In this document: in pieces, positions 32,852-45,767 of the stretch
Numbering within the stretch: the first letter of the stretch is position 1
How the letters are laid out: every line of letters starts with the position of its first letter
Origin: Zopfochytrium polystomum
Lineage: Eukaryota; Chytridiomycota; Chytridiomycetes; Chytridiales; Chytridiaceae
Reading direction: 5' to 3'
DNA length: 64,000 bases
Assembly (NCBI GenBank): GCA_025765615.1
Contig: JAIVFJ010000037.1
Location: 124,001-188,000 of the forward strand
Position numbers and translations under genes: made by a program
Notes under the pieces: model-generated
Told to the model about the DNA's origin: nothing
The model's database searches: none
Seen by the model: the letters and a program-made list of their open reading frames with translations, nothing else

Positions 32852-34054
32852 TGATGAAATCCCACCCAGGACTGGAGGGACTTGGTGTGTGTGGGGATGA
32901 AGAGAGAGAGAGAGAGAGAGAGAGCAGTGATGATGGAAAAGGGAGAGGAGTGAGAGGATAGAGAGAGGAGAGAGGAGTGAGTGGGCAGAGATGGAAGAGA
33001 GAGCAAATGGAGGAAGAGAGATTGGCTTGTTTTGCACTGGATTCTATCAAAGCAGCAAGGAGGGGGTTGGATTCATTGTTTGATCTCTGTGAGAGGTTGC
33101 TGCTTTTATACTCCTGCAGGTTGGAGCCATCAGAAAACAGAGAGAGCAGTGGCCTGCACAGAGCAGGCCACAGAAATGAGATAAAACAGGCTGAGCACCA
33201 ATCCCCAGCCTGGGCTAAGTACCCATTCAGGGCTGAGTACCACCCAGTGCTGGGCATCACTCAGGGCTGAGCACCAGCCAGGGCTGAGTACCAGCCTGGG
33301 CTGAGCACCACCCAGGGCTGAGTACTAGACTGGGCTGTGCACCACCCAGGGCTAAGTACCAGCCAGGGCTGAGTACCACCTTGGGCTGAGCACTTTGTCT
33401 GGGCTGAGTACCACCAGGAACCAATTTACAGCTTGTTTGAGAAACAGTTGCGTGTAAATTGGTTTGGTTGTTTCCAAATCAGGAAGCTTGTTTGGGAAAC
33501 AAGCCGCTTTTTTCCTTGTTTTTAGAAATCCAATGATTGGTGCAATCTCTGGTGAGCTCAGTTTTTATCTCACTTTTAGAAATGCAGTGATTGGTGCAAT
33601 CCCTGATTCCTAAATGCCTGTTGCATTGCTCAGATTGCACAGCACAGCAGGAAAGCTGGAATTCCAGATCAGGAAGCCGAATTCCGATGCAGAGTGCGGA
33701 ATTCCGGTGCAGAGAGCGGAATTCCGATGCAGAGAGCGGAATTCCGGAGCATTGGGCAGTGGTACACTGCTTCTGCATGCTTGCTGTGCTGTGTTACATG
33801 TGCAGAGTGCGTAGTTTGAGCGTTTTTGTGCATGTTCTAATTGCATTGTTCCTACCGGTAGGATGAACAAAGCTAGAACAACAGCCGCCTTTGCCTATCT
33901 CTTTTTATTGAGAACAGATTAGCCCTTCCGAGCGCCCCATTCAAGTATTGAATCTACTGAGCCCTTCAAACACCCCATCCAATGTGATTGGATGGAGTTC
34001 TCAAAGGGATCATCAGTAACGGGCGTAGTGTACCCCGTGGGTCGAATCTCAACA
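32852..34054 (-). repeat. Family A LTR (L6)
   Basis: 1203 bp, TGATGAAATCCC to CTCAACA. A-outer pol ends with AAGGA on its left; the proper 3' leader of A4 starts on its right. It is nearly identical to L8. Confidence 0.95.
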
Positions 34055-34218
34055 CACCCCCGCAATAGAAAGAGAGGGGGCAACTGTTTCTCCTGGAGTA
34101 CATGGCTGTCCAACAATGCCAGCCAAGCAGTGGGACTCGAACCCACCCATGTACCCCCCTACACTTGTGAAAACCTGCATGAACCCACAAGTGTAGCTGG
34201 AGAAGCCAGAGAGAGCCT

Positions 34219-37200
34219 TTAGACTAAGCGTTGTGCTGATTTGAGCGTGGGCACCACGCTTACACCTTGGAGGTCGGCGAGACTGCAAATTCCCATCAGT
34301 GATGCAAGCTTTGCATGTTGAGCTGCGGGAAGAGCTTTGGTGAGAAGGTCGGCAATCATCTTGTCCGTTGGGCAATGAATGAGTTGAACCTCCTTTTTCT
34401 CCAAGTGGTCCCGTATGAAATGCAACCTCACGTCAAAGTGTTTGACCCGACCATGGTGTATTGGATTCATAGCAATAGCTATGGTTGAACGATTGTCTTC
34501 AAAAACAGTAGTGGGCTTATTTAAATCCATACCCAGCTCCTGGAAGAGCATTCGTAGCCAGATTGCCTCTTTGATGGCCTCAGTAAGGGAGAAGTATTCC
34601 GCCTCAGTTGAGGACAAAGCGACAACTGATTGTTTCTTGCTGTACCATGTAATAGCACCCCCTGCAAAGCATGAACACATGCCCTGACCTCGACTTGCGT
34701 CCATCCTCTTCAGCATAGCTGGCATCAGCGTAGCCATGTGGTTCATCCCACTCTGGGTAAGAAATACCCGCAGCTTTCTCTACCTCTGGGAGCGTTGCAT
34801 TGGTGATGCATGTCATCTGGGAGTCTCCCTTTTGGTAGAAAAGTCCATGATCCCAGGTAGCGCGGACATATCGCAGCAATCTGTCAAGCGCAAGGGAATC
34901 TGAATGGGTTGGAGTGGACTGGTATTGTGCAAGTGTATTCACAGCATACGCAATGTCAGGGCGCGTCAAGTTTGCAAGGTAAGCAAGTTGCATGAGTGTG
35001 CTTCGGAAGTATTCCGACTCTTTTTGTGGAAGTTTTCCAGAGTCCACATCGTGCATCCATGTCGTGGACATGGGAGTTGCTTTGATTTTGACAGGTAAGC
35101 CTTCATCGTCACACCAGTAGTTTGCTTCCTCCAAGACATGCTGTGTGTAGTTTTTCTGTCCAATAAAGATTCCATCTTTGATTTTCTCAACTTGAATGCC
35201 AACAGCAACTTTTGGGTTGAGGTCCTCGCGGATTTTGAACTTTGATTTGATCAGAGAAAGAATTTTGGCAATTTCTTCTTCAGTGTGACTGAAGATGAGG
35301 ATGTCATCTACGTATAGAGTGATGATGGTCTTGACCTTTCCATCAGGGTGCCTTTGCACAAAGACACAGTGGTCAGTCTTCAATTGCGTAAATCCAATTT
35401 CCACTAGGAAGTCGCGGATTGTTTTGTACCACTGTCGACCAGACTGGTGCAGTCCGTACAGACTCTTCCTGAGTAAACAGACAAGAAGTATCCCGTCTGC
35501 ACCACTTATCTCAAAGCCTTCTGGTTGTTCCATGAAGTTTTCAATGTCCAGTTTGGCGTTCAAGTATGCGGTTTCGACATCAAGGCCTGCAAGTATGAGG
35601 TCAAACAGTAACGAGATAGCAAGGATTGCCCTTATGGAGGAGCTGCGGACGACAGGGGAGAAGGTCTCATTGTAGTCCTGACCAAAGATCTGAGTGTAAC
35701 CCCGACCAACAAGGCGAGCCTTGAAGCGTTCAAGGTACCCTTCACTGTCAAACTTGTAGGCAAAAACCCATTTGGGCTTGAGTATCTTACGCCCTTTAGG
35801 TCGAGCCACTAAGTCCCAGACATGCTTTGATGTGATCGAATTGATCTCTGAGAGTTGGGCTGCCTTCCAATACTTTGCAAAAGGAGAACGCATGGCCTCT
35901 TTATGCGAAGCAGGGAGTGGCGGTAAGTCCCGCTGGTGGATCCTTTCTGTTGGATATGCTGTGACTTCCTCTGGCTCAAGCACAGTGTATGCTTTGAGCG
36001 TTTGGTAGAGTTCACGAAATTGTCCCCGTGCTATTCGTAGTTTACGAATTCTTGCAGTTAGAGCGCGGAGTGTTTTCCGACTGTAAGTGGAAGGACTTGT
36101 GGCAATTGATGGTTTTGTTCGTAGTTTACAAAGGTTTGCCTTCAATGCCAGGTAGTCACGTAAACCTGATGGCTCTCGTGGTATGATTGGGGGATTTGTT
36201 GCCTCCCCTGTTGACTCTGGCAAAGCTAGAATGTCAGGGGAAGTTGAGCGCTCCCTAGGAGGGATTTCCTCTTCATCAGGTATTGACTCTGGTTCAGAAT
36301 CAGAAGCGTCGTATAGCATACCCGGCTGTAGATCTCCCCCCTGTGATTCTGCAGGTGGTACATCGTCTTCTTGTGAGTCAGACAGAGCGTCAGGATGTGC
36401 CACATCTGGATCAGTGGACATAGCAGGGGTATGCAGCGAGGTGGAAAGATATTGGAAATCCTGAGCTGTGGGTTGGACTGGTCCCCATTCCTTCAAGCGG
36501 GAGTCATGAAGGAACTGTCTCCAGTTCCGCACAATGCCAGGAAAAACATTTTCGTGAAAAGAGACATGGAAGTGTTCCGATATTCTCTGGGTTTTCAAGT
36601 CGTAGACTACTGGAAGAGTGTTTCCTTTATACCCTAAGAATATGCCTGGCGCCCCTTTGTCAGGATGTTTAAGCGTTCGCTTTTCCTTTGGGATACGGTG
36701 GATAACCAAACAGCCAAAGGTGCGGATGTGATCAACATTTGGCTTTTCACCGTACCAAGCTTCGTAAGGTGTTTTCTTAGTGTAAGAGTGGTAAACCCTG
36801 TTCTTGATGTATGCTGCGTAGCGGACTGCATACACAAAGAAAGAGTGGGGCAATCGTGACTCTAAGAGCATGCAGTGTGCCATGTCTTTGAGAGTGTTGA
36901 CCTGACGTTCTACCAGCCCATTGAATTCCTTGGTGAATGCAGGACTAGGTTCTAAAACAATAGGAGGGATGCCGAGTATTGGCCCAAGTTTTGAATTCTC
37001 CATCTTTGAAGATTTCCCCCCTGTCACAGCGCACAGATGTGATATGTTTGCCATGTTGTTGTTCAAACCTTTCGATCGTAGACCGGAATCTTGTGGGCGC
37101 ATCGGACAAAGAGTTGAGGAACTCAATGTCAAGCCAACGGGTTGACTCTTCCACAACCAGTTGCCAATGTTTTTCACCATGGTGTCCACGTGCGGGCAGT

Positions 37201-39480
37201 GGGACAGCATCAGTGTGTAAACGACCAAGCAGTGTGGTGTTTGGTCTGGAAGTGGAGTGGATAGGCGAAGCTTTCAATTTCCCAACATCACATGTCACGC
37301 AGGGAATGTCATGAATGAGGAAAAATGAATGACCAACTTTATTCAGATTTGACCAAGTACGCTTCAAAGAAGATAAAGACAGGTGACCAAATTTCTTGTG
37401 AAGAGCTCGGACTGCTTCAATGTTCTGAGGGTTTGGTAAAGGGTCTGGGTCAGTTTGACTTAAAGTTGGTGTTGCAGTTTGCAAAGGAGCAGTTTGCTGT
37501 TGCGACTCACCTGGGGCGTCCCCCGAAGGAGTCGGCGCGTCCCTTCCAAGTTCTGCCCTGTCGAGACCAGTATGTCCCGTCAGAAGAGAAGGGTCCACAA
37601 CATAAACATTTCCTGTGTCCCTGTGAGCAATGGTAAAGTCTGAACCATGTACCCGAGGGTGCAATAGGGCTGTGTCTGCTGTGAAAGTCACGTTGTGACC
37701 TGTCTGCCGCACGATTTGCTGAACTGAGAGTAGAGTGTCTGAGAACTCTGGCACATAGAGCGAGTTCCTCATGATGAGAGCTCTTCCGTTAACGAACAGG
37801 GTGAAGTCGCCCACTCCAGTGGCAGTTGTAAAGCCGTCAGCTGTTTTGATCTGCTGGGAGGTGGGCCGCAAGTTTGTGAAGTGCTCTTCGCAAGGCGACA
37901 TTGTCCTGGAAGCCCCAGAGTCAAGGATGACCTGGTGTGGGTTGCCGCCAGCAAGTCTTGCCATCAGCGCAGTCTCATAGATGCGGCGGTAGGTGACGTT
38001 GCGGTAGAGGAAACGTCCAGATTCGTACATCACTTTGTAGCCGACGTTTGAGACAATGTTGTCAGTGATCCAGTCTGGATCCATTCTGCCGTCAAGAAGT
38101 GTAACTGTGAGTTCCACTTCAAATTCCTCCTCCACCTCAACGGCCTGGCATGTTCCAATTTCAAACTCCCGTGCCGCAAGTGCCCTTTCTACTGAAAGGA
38201 AGTCGTCTAGAGCTGATGTGTCTGCAAGGCGCGCAGCACCCTCAGTACTGAACTCCAACATTTCGACGTCTTCTGCTTCAGGAGGCGGTGGTGGAGTATC
38301 CATCCTGTAGCATTTGTGGGGAGGAGAATCCTCAGAGGCTGCGCAAGAGGCTTGGTGGTGTTCTTTAGCAGCCACCTCACGTGCAATCTTGGCAGTCTCA
38401 GTAGCTTTCTTGGAATCAGCTGGCGTGGCCTTGGCTTCTTTGGCGTGTGCAGGCTGCTTGCCCTTGGCCTTCTTTGCAGGGCGAGCCGGCTCTGACTTCC
38501 CGTGAGGGAACTTGAGGCATTCCTCGCGAGAGTGTGAGACCCAGATTCCATGAAGGTCACAAGTAGGCTTGCCGTTGAGTGCCTCACCGATCTTGCGCTT
38601 CTTGGTTGCCACTGAGGTCTTTGCTGAAGCAGCTGTTTCCATCTCAGAAGTGCCGTGGTGAGCAGAGTGTCTGCTGTTCTTCTCTTTGCTTTGCTGGTAC
38701 AGCGTGTGGCAGTTTGTCAACTCCTTGACGAGATCGCTGGTGTTGGCGTAGCCTGACAGCCCCTTGAGAAGATTTTGACGAACGCCAGAGAAGATTTCAT
38801 GTCCAGGCAGCGTTTCCCTTGCTTTGTGGATGATGGCAGAACGCAGGATGTTTGTCACACCCCTGCAAGTGGTGGCAGTACATTTGAAATGCTTTGGCCA
38901 ATCCGTGACCAGTGTGGTCAGAGTGGTGTACCACTCCTGGACTGCCGGACCAGAGTCTCTGGGTTTTGCCAAACGACTGTAAGTCGCAAGCCACTTGTCC
39001 TGCTGTGAACCAGTGTGGTCCTGCAGGGCGTACTTGTCATTGAGCCACTTGTACCGATCAGCGCAGTTGGTGATGTTTGCTGCATTCATGGAGCGCACAT
39101 CCTCGATGCGCGAGCAGGAGTCGAGGGTAGCAACCGCCTTGTCGTGTTGGGCCTCAAGCTCCCTGTAGGTCTTGTGTTCTTGGCGTATACCAGTGTGGTA
39201 CTTGTCAAGGGCAGCGTGGTGCAGACGGTACATCTCACTGTACGCAGCCTTGGCCTCCGCCGTTGCAGAGGATTCAGGGGGAGAACCAATACTGGGAGGA
39301 GCAGCGCCGATGCCGACCTTGGTGCAGTGCTCGTTGAACGTACCGAAGTAATCAGGCTTGAGGAAGCTGGCAACAAGATTGTATGCCATGACCGGCTTGA
39401 TGACTTCTTCCACATGCAGTTCCCAAGCCTGGTAGCCGTAAGAAGAGAAGCGGACAGCCTTGGGGGTCGAAGAAGACATG
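34219..39480 (-). pseudogene. A4: full-length family A gag-pol with two frameshifts
   Basis: This is the only uninterrupted A interior. Gag starts at ATG 39478-39480 (MSSSTPKAV), after a 212-bp leader (39481-39692). It contains a CDLHG...HSREEC Cys/His motif and a Lys/Ala-rich basic segment. Protease (LDSGAS), integrase, RT (YVDD) and RNase H follow in copia order to TAA at 34219-34221. Compared with A1, A5 and A6 it has one extra G in the run at 36966-36968 and one extra C in the run at 34658-34662, each breaking the frame. Both indels are in homopolymers, so sequencing error is possible. Confidence 0.9.
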
Positions 39481-39692
39481 CTAGGTAGCGGCTTGGTGGA
39501 CCAGTGGACTTGTTTAGAGCGGTAGCCCTTTTCTTGTAGAGAGCCAAGAGCCCTTTGTTGCCTTAAAGTAGCTGGTGAGCCGGTGCTCACAGACAGGTTG
39601 GTCTTGTTTAGAGTCAGAAACCCTTTTCTTGTAAGAGCAGCAGGGCCCTGTTCGAGCGTACGAGTGTGGCCGACGGCTTGTAGGTAGCTTTG

Positions 39693-40901
39693 TGATGAAA
39701 TCCCACCCAGGACTGGAGGGACTTGGTGTGTGTGGGGATGAAGAGAGAGAGAGAGAGAGAGAGAGCAGTGATGATGGAAAAGGGAGAGGAGTGAGAGGAT
39801 GTAGAGAGGAGAGAGGAGTGAGTGGGCAGAGATGGAAGAGAGAGCAAATGGAGGAAGAGAGAGTGGCTTGTTTTGCACTGGATTCTGTCAAAGCAGCAAG
39901 GAGGGGGTTGGATTCCTTTTTTGATCTCTGTGAGAGGTTGCTGCTTTTATACTCCTGCAGGTTGGAGCCATCAGAAAACAGAGGGAGCAGTGGGCTGCAC
40001 AGAGCAGGCCACAGAAATGAGATAAAACAGGCTGAGCACCAACCCCCAGCCTGGGCTAAGTACCCATTCAGGGCTGAGTACCACCCAGTGCTGGGCATCA
40101 CTCAAGGCTGAATACCAGCCAGGGCTGAGTACCAGCCTGGGCTGTGCACCACCCTGGGCTAAGTACCAGCCAGGGCTGAGTACCACCTTGGGCTGAGCAC
40201 TTTGTCTGGGCTGAGTACCACCAGGAACCAATTTACAGCTTGTTTGAGAAACAGTTGCTTGTAAATTGGTTTGGTTGTTTCCAAATCAGGAAGCTTGTTT
40301 GGGAAACAAGCCGCTTTTTTCCTTGTTTTTAGAAATCCAATGATTGGTGCAATCTCTGGTGAGCTCAGTTTTTATCTCACTTTTAGAAATGCAGTGATTG
40401 GTGCAATCCCTGATTCCTGAATGCCTGTTGCATTGCTCAGATTGCACAGCACAGCAGGAAAGCTGGAATTCCAGATCAGGAAGCGGAATTCCGGTGCAGA
40501 GAGAGGAATTCCAGATCAGGAAGCGGAATTCCGATGCAGAGTGCGGAATTCCGGTGCAGAGAGAGGAATTCCGATGCAGAGAGCGGAATTCCGGAGCATT
40601 GGGCAGTGGTACACTGCTTCTGCATGCTTGCTGTGCTGTGTTACATTTGCAGAGTGCGTAGTTTGCGCGTTTTTGTGCATGTTCTAATTGCATTGTTCCT
40701 ACCGGTAGGATGAACAAAGCTAGAACAACAGCCGCCTTTGCCTATCTCTTTTTATTGAGAACAGATTAGCCCTTCCGAGCGCCCCATTCAAGTATTGAAT
40801 CTACTGAGCCCTTCAAACACCCCATCCAATGTGATTGGATGGAGTTCTCAAAGGGATCATCAGTAACGGGCGTAGTGTACCCCGTGGGTCGAATCTCAAC
40901 A
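39693..40901 (-). repeat. Family A LTR (L7)
   Basis: 1209 bp with TG...CA ends. The A4 leader is on its left as expected for a 5' LTR, and A5 pol starts abruptly on its right at CTTTT. Its repeat block differs from L6 and L8 and resembles the left half of L9. Confidence 0.95.
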
Positions 40902-43900
40902 CTTTTGGTAGAAAAGTCCATGATCCCAGGTAGCGCGGACATATCGCAGCAATCTGTCAAGCGCAAGGGAATCTGAATGGGTTGGAGTGGACTGGTATTG
41001 TGCAAGTGTATTCACAGCATACGCAATGTCAGGGCGCGTCAAGTTTGCAAGGTAAGCAAGTTGCATGAGTGTGCTTCGGAAGTATTCCGACTCTTTTTGT
41101 GGAAGTTTTCCAGAGTCCACATCGTGCATCCATGTCGTGGACATGGGAGTTGCTTTGATTTTGACAGGTAAGCCTTCATCGTCACACCAGTAGTTTGCTT
41201 CCTCCAAGACATGCTGTGTGTAGTTTTTCTGTCCAATAAAGATTCCATCTTTGATTTTCTCAACTTGAATGCCAACAGCAACTTTTGGGTTGAGGTCCTC
41301 GCGGATTTTGAACTTTGATTTGATCAGAGAAAGAATTTTGGCAATTTCTTCTTCAGTGTGACTGAAGATGAGGATGTCATCTACGTATAGAGTGATGATG
41401 GTCTTGACCTTTCCATCAGGGTGCCTTTGCACAAAGACACAGTGGTCAGTCTTCAATTGCGTAAATCCAATTTCCACTAGGAAGTCGCGGATTGTTTTGT
41501 ACCACTGTCGACCAGACTGGTGCAGTCCGTACAGACTCTTCCTGAGTAAACAGACAAGAAGTATCCCGTCTGCACCACGTATCTCAAAGCCTTCTGGTTG
41601 TTCCATGAAGTTTTCAATGTCCAGTTTGGCGTTCAAGTATGCGGTTTCGACATCAAGGCCTGCAAGTATGAGGTCAAACAGTAACGAGATAGCAAGGATT
41701 GCCCTTATGGAGGAGCTGCGGACGACAGGGGAGAAGGTCTCATTGTAGTCCTGACCAAAGATCTGAGTGTAACCCCGACCAACAAGGCGAGCCTTGAAGC
41801 GTTCAAGGTACCCTTCACTGTCAAACTTGTAGGCAAAAACCCATTTGGGCTTGAGTATCTTACGCCCTTTAGGTCGAGCCACTAAGTCCCAGACATGCTT
41901 TGATGTGATCGAATTGATCTCTGAGAGTTGAGCTGCCTTCCAATACTTTGCAAAAGGAGAACGCATGGCCTCTTTATGCGAAGCAGGGAGTGGCGGTAAG
42001 TCCCGCTGGTGGATCCTTTCTGTTGGATATGCTGTGACTTCCTCCGGCTCAAGCACAGTGTATGCTTTGAGCGTTTGGTAGAGTTCACGAAATTGTCCCC
42101 GTGCTATTCGTAGTTTACGAATTCTTGCAGTTAAAGCGCGGAGTGTTTTCCGACTGTAAGTGGAAGGACTTGTGGCAATTGATGGTTTTGTTCGTAGTTT
42201 ACAAAGGTTTGCCTTCAATGCCAGGTAGTCACGTAAACCTGATGGCTCTCGTGGTATGATTGGGGGATTTGTTGCCTCCCCTGTTGACTCTGGCAAAGCT
42301 AGAATGTCAGGGGAAGTTGAGCGCTCCCTAGGAGGGATTTCCTGTTCATCAGGTATTGACTCTGGTTCAGAATCAGAATGCGTCGTATAGCATACCCGGC
42401 TGTAGATCTCCCCCCTGTGATTCTGCAGGTGGTACATCGTCTTCTTGTGAGTCAGAACAGAGCGTCAGGATGTGCCACATCTGGATCAGTGGACATAGCG
42501 GGGGTATGCAACGAGGAGGAAAGATATTGGAAATCCTGAGCTGTGGGTTGGACTGGTCCCCATTCCTTCAAGCGGGAGTCATGAAGGAACTGTCTCCAGT
42601 TCCGCACAATGCCAGGAAAAACATTTTCGTGAAAAGAGACATGGAAGTGTTCCGATATTCTCTGGGTTTTCAAGTCGTAGACTACTGGAAGAGTGTTTCC
42701 TTTATACCCTAAGAATATGCCTGGCGCCCCTTTGTCAGGATGTTTAAGCGTTCGCTTTTCCTTTGGGATACGGTGGATAACCAAACAGCCAAAGGTGCGG
42801 ATGTGATCAACATTTGGCTTTTCACCGTACCATGCTTCGTAAGGTGTTTTCTTAGTGTAAGAGTGGTAAACCCTGTTCTTGATGTATGCTGCGTAGCGGA
42901 CTGCATACACAAAGAAAGAGTGGGGCAATCGTGACTCTAAGAGCATGCAGTGTGCCATGTCTTTGAGAGTGTTGACCTGACGTTCTACCAGCCCATTGAA
43001 TTCCTTGGTGAATGCAGGACTAGGTTCTAAAACAATAGGAGGATGCCGAGTATTGGCCCAAGTTTTGAATTCTCCATCTTTGAAGATTTCCCCCCTGTCA
43101 CAGCGCACAGATGTGATATGTTTGCCATGTTGTTGTTCAAACCTTTCGATCGTAGACCGGAATCTTGTGGGCGCGTCGGACAAAGAGTTGAGGAACTCAA
43201 TGTCAAGCCAACGGGTTGACTCTTCCACAACCAGTTGCCAATGTTTTTCACCATGGTGTCCACGTGCGGGCAGTGGGACAGCATCAGTGTGTAAACGACC
43301 AAGCAGTGTGGTGTTTGGTCTGGAAGTGGAGTGGATAGGCGAAGCTTTCAATTTCCCAACATCACATGTCACGCAGGGAATGTCATGAATGAGGAAAAAT
43401 GAATGACCAACTTTATTCAGATTTGACCAAGTACGCTTCAAAGAAGATAAAGACAGGTGACCAAATTTCTTGTGAAGAGCTCGGACTGCTTCAATGTTCT
43501 GAGGGTTTGGTAAAGGGTCTGGGTCAGTTTGACTTAAAGTTGGTGTTGCAGTTTGCAAAGGAGCAGTTTGCTGTTGCGACTCACCTGGGGCGTCCCCCGA
43601 AGGAGTCGGCGCGTCCCTTCCAAGTTCTGCCCTGTCGAGACCAGTATGTCCCGTCAGAAGAGAAGGGTCCACAACATAGACATTCCCTGTGTCCCTGTGA
43701 GCAATGGTAAAGTCTGAACAATGTACCCGAGGATGCAATAGGGCTGTGTCTGCTGTGAAAGTCACGTTGTGACCTGTCTGCCGCACGATTTGCTGAACTG
43801 AGAGTAGAGTGTCTGAGAACTCTGGCACATAGAGCGAGTTCCTCATGATGAGAGCTCTTCCGTCAACGAACAGGGTAAAGTCGCCCACTCCAGTGGCAGT

Positions 43901-45554
43901 TGCAAAGCCATCAGCTGTTTTGATCTGCTGGGAGGTGGGCCGCAAGTTTGTGAAGTGCTCTTCACAAGGCGACATGGTCCTGGAAGCCCCAGAGTCAAGG
44001 ATGACCTGGTGTGGGTTGCCGCCAGCAAGTCTTGCCATCAGCGCAGTCTCGTAGATGCGGCGGTAGGTGAACGTTGCGGTAGAGGAAACGCCCAGATTCG
44101 TACATCACTTTGTAGCCGACGTTTGAGACAATGTTGTCAGTGATCCAGTCTGGATCCATTCTGCCGTCAAGAAGTGTAACTGTGAGTTCCACTTCAAATT
44201 CCTCCTCCACCTCAACGGCCTGGCATGTTCCAATTTCAAACTCCCGTGCCGCAAGTGCCCTTTCTACTGAAAGGAAGTCGTCCAGAGCTGAAGTGTCTGC
44301 AAGGCGCGCAGCACCCTCAGTACTGAACTCCAGCATTTCGACGTCTTCTGCTTCAGGAGGCGGTGGTGGAGTATCCATCCTGTAGCATTTGTGGGGAGGA
44401 GAATCCTCAGAGGCTGCGCAAGAGGCTTGGTGGTGTTCTTTAGCGGCCACCTCACGTGCAATCTTGGCAGTCTCAGTAGCTTTCTTGGAATCAGCTGGCG
44501 TGGCCTTGGCTTCTTTGGCGTGTGCAGGCTGCTTGCCCTTGGCCTTCTTTGCAGGGCGAGCCGGCTCTGACTTCCCGTGAGGGAACTTGAGGCATTCCTC
44601 GCGAGAGTGTGAGACCCAGATTCCATGAAGGTCACAAGTAGGCTTGCCGTTGAGTGCCTCACCGATCTTGCGCTTCTTGGTTGCCACTGAGGTCTTTGCT
44701 GAAGCAGCTGTTTCCATCTCAGAAGTGCCATGGTGAGCAGAGTGTCTGCTGTTCTTCTCCTTGCTTTGCTGGTACAGCGTGTGGCAGTTTGTCAACTCCT
44801 TGACGAGATCGCTGGTGTTGGCGTAGCCTGACAGCCCCTTGAGAAGATTTTGACGAACGCCAGAGAAGATTTCATGTCCAGGCAGCGTTTCCCTTGCTTT
44901 GTGGATGATGGCAGAACGCAGGATGTTTGTCACACCCCTGCAAGTGGTGGCAGTACATTTGAAATGCTTTGGCCAATCCGTGACCAGTGTGGTCAGAGTG
45001 GTGTACCACTCCTGGACTGCCGGACCAGAGTCTCTGGGTTTTGCCAAACGACTGTAAGTCGCAAGCCACTTGTCCTGCTGTGAACCAGTGTGGTCCTGCA
45101 GGGCGTACTTGTCATTGAGCCACTTGTACCGATCAGCGCAGTTGGTGATGTTTGCTGCATTCATGGAGCGCACATCCTCGATGCGCGAGCAGGAGTCGAG
45201 GGTAGCAACCGCCTTGTCGTGTTGGGCCTCAAGCTCCCTGTAGGTCTTGTGTTCTTGGCGTATACCAGTGTGGTACTTGTCAAGGGCAGCGTGGTGCAGA
45301 CGGTACATCTCACTGTACGCAGCCTTGGCCTCCGCCGTTGCAGAGGATTCAGGGGGAGAACCAATACTGGGAGGAGCAGCGCCGATGCCGACCTTGGTGC
45401 AGTGCTCGTTGAACGTACCGAAGTAATCAGGCTTGAGGAAGCTGGCAACAAGATTGTATGCCATGACCGGCTTGATGACTTCTTCCACATGCAGTTCCCA
45501 AGCCTGGTAGCCGTAAGAAGAGAAGCGGACAGCCTTGGGGGTCGAAGAAGACAT
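40902..45554 (-). pseudogene. A5: family A gag-pol, RNase H missing, three frameshifts
   Basis: Gag starts at 45552-45554 and the domains run through protease, integrase and RT, but the RNase H end is cut at CTTTT by L7. One-base insertions break the frame at about 44070, 42456 and 42379 compared with the other A copies. The leader (45555-45767) and the first half of gag are otherwise very close to A4 and A6. Confidence 0.9.
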
Positions 45555-45767
45555 GCTAGGTAGCGGCTTGGTGGACCAGTGGACTTGTTTAGAGCGGTAG
45601 CCCTTTTCTTGTAGAGAGCCAAGAGCCCTTTGTTGCCTTAAAGTAGCTGGTGAGCCGGTGCTCACAGACAGGTTGGTCTTGTTTAGAGTCAGAAACCCTT
45701 TTCTTGTAAGAGCAGCAGGGCCCTGTTCGAGCGTACAAGTGTGGCCGACGGCTTGTAGATAGCTTTG

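Noticed and set aside
34118..34215. Possible tRNA gene in the A 3' leader
   Set aside because: Only the T-arm is convincing; no matching acceptor 5' strand, D-arm or anticodon arm could be drawn.
39481..39878. Open frame starting inside the A LTR and running into gag
   Set aside because: The extra N-terminus is translated (CT)n repeat and LTR sequence. The first sensible ATG is at 39480, conserved in A4, A5 and A6.
40465..40605. Regular GGAATTCC units of about 20 bp, CRISPR-like at first sight
   Set aside because: There are no unique spacers, the array sits inside every A LTR, and the organism is eukaryotic. It is a simple tandem array.
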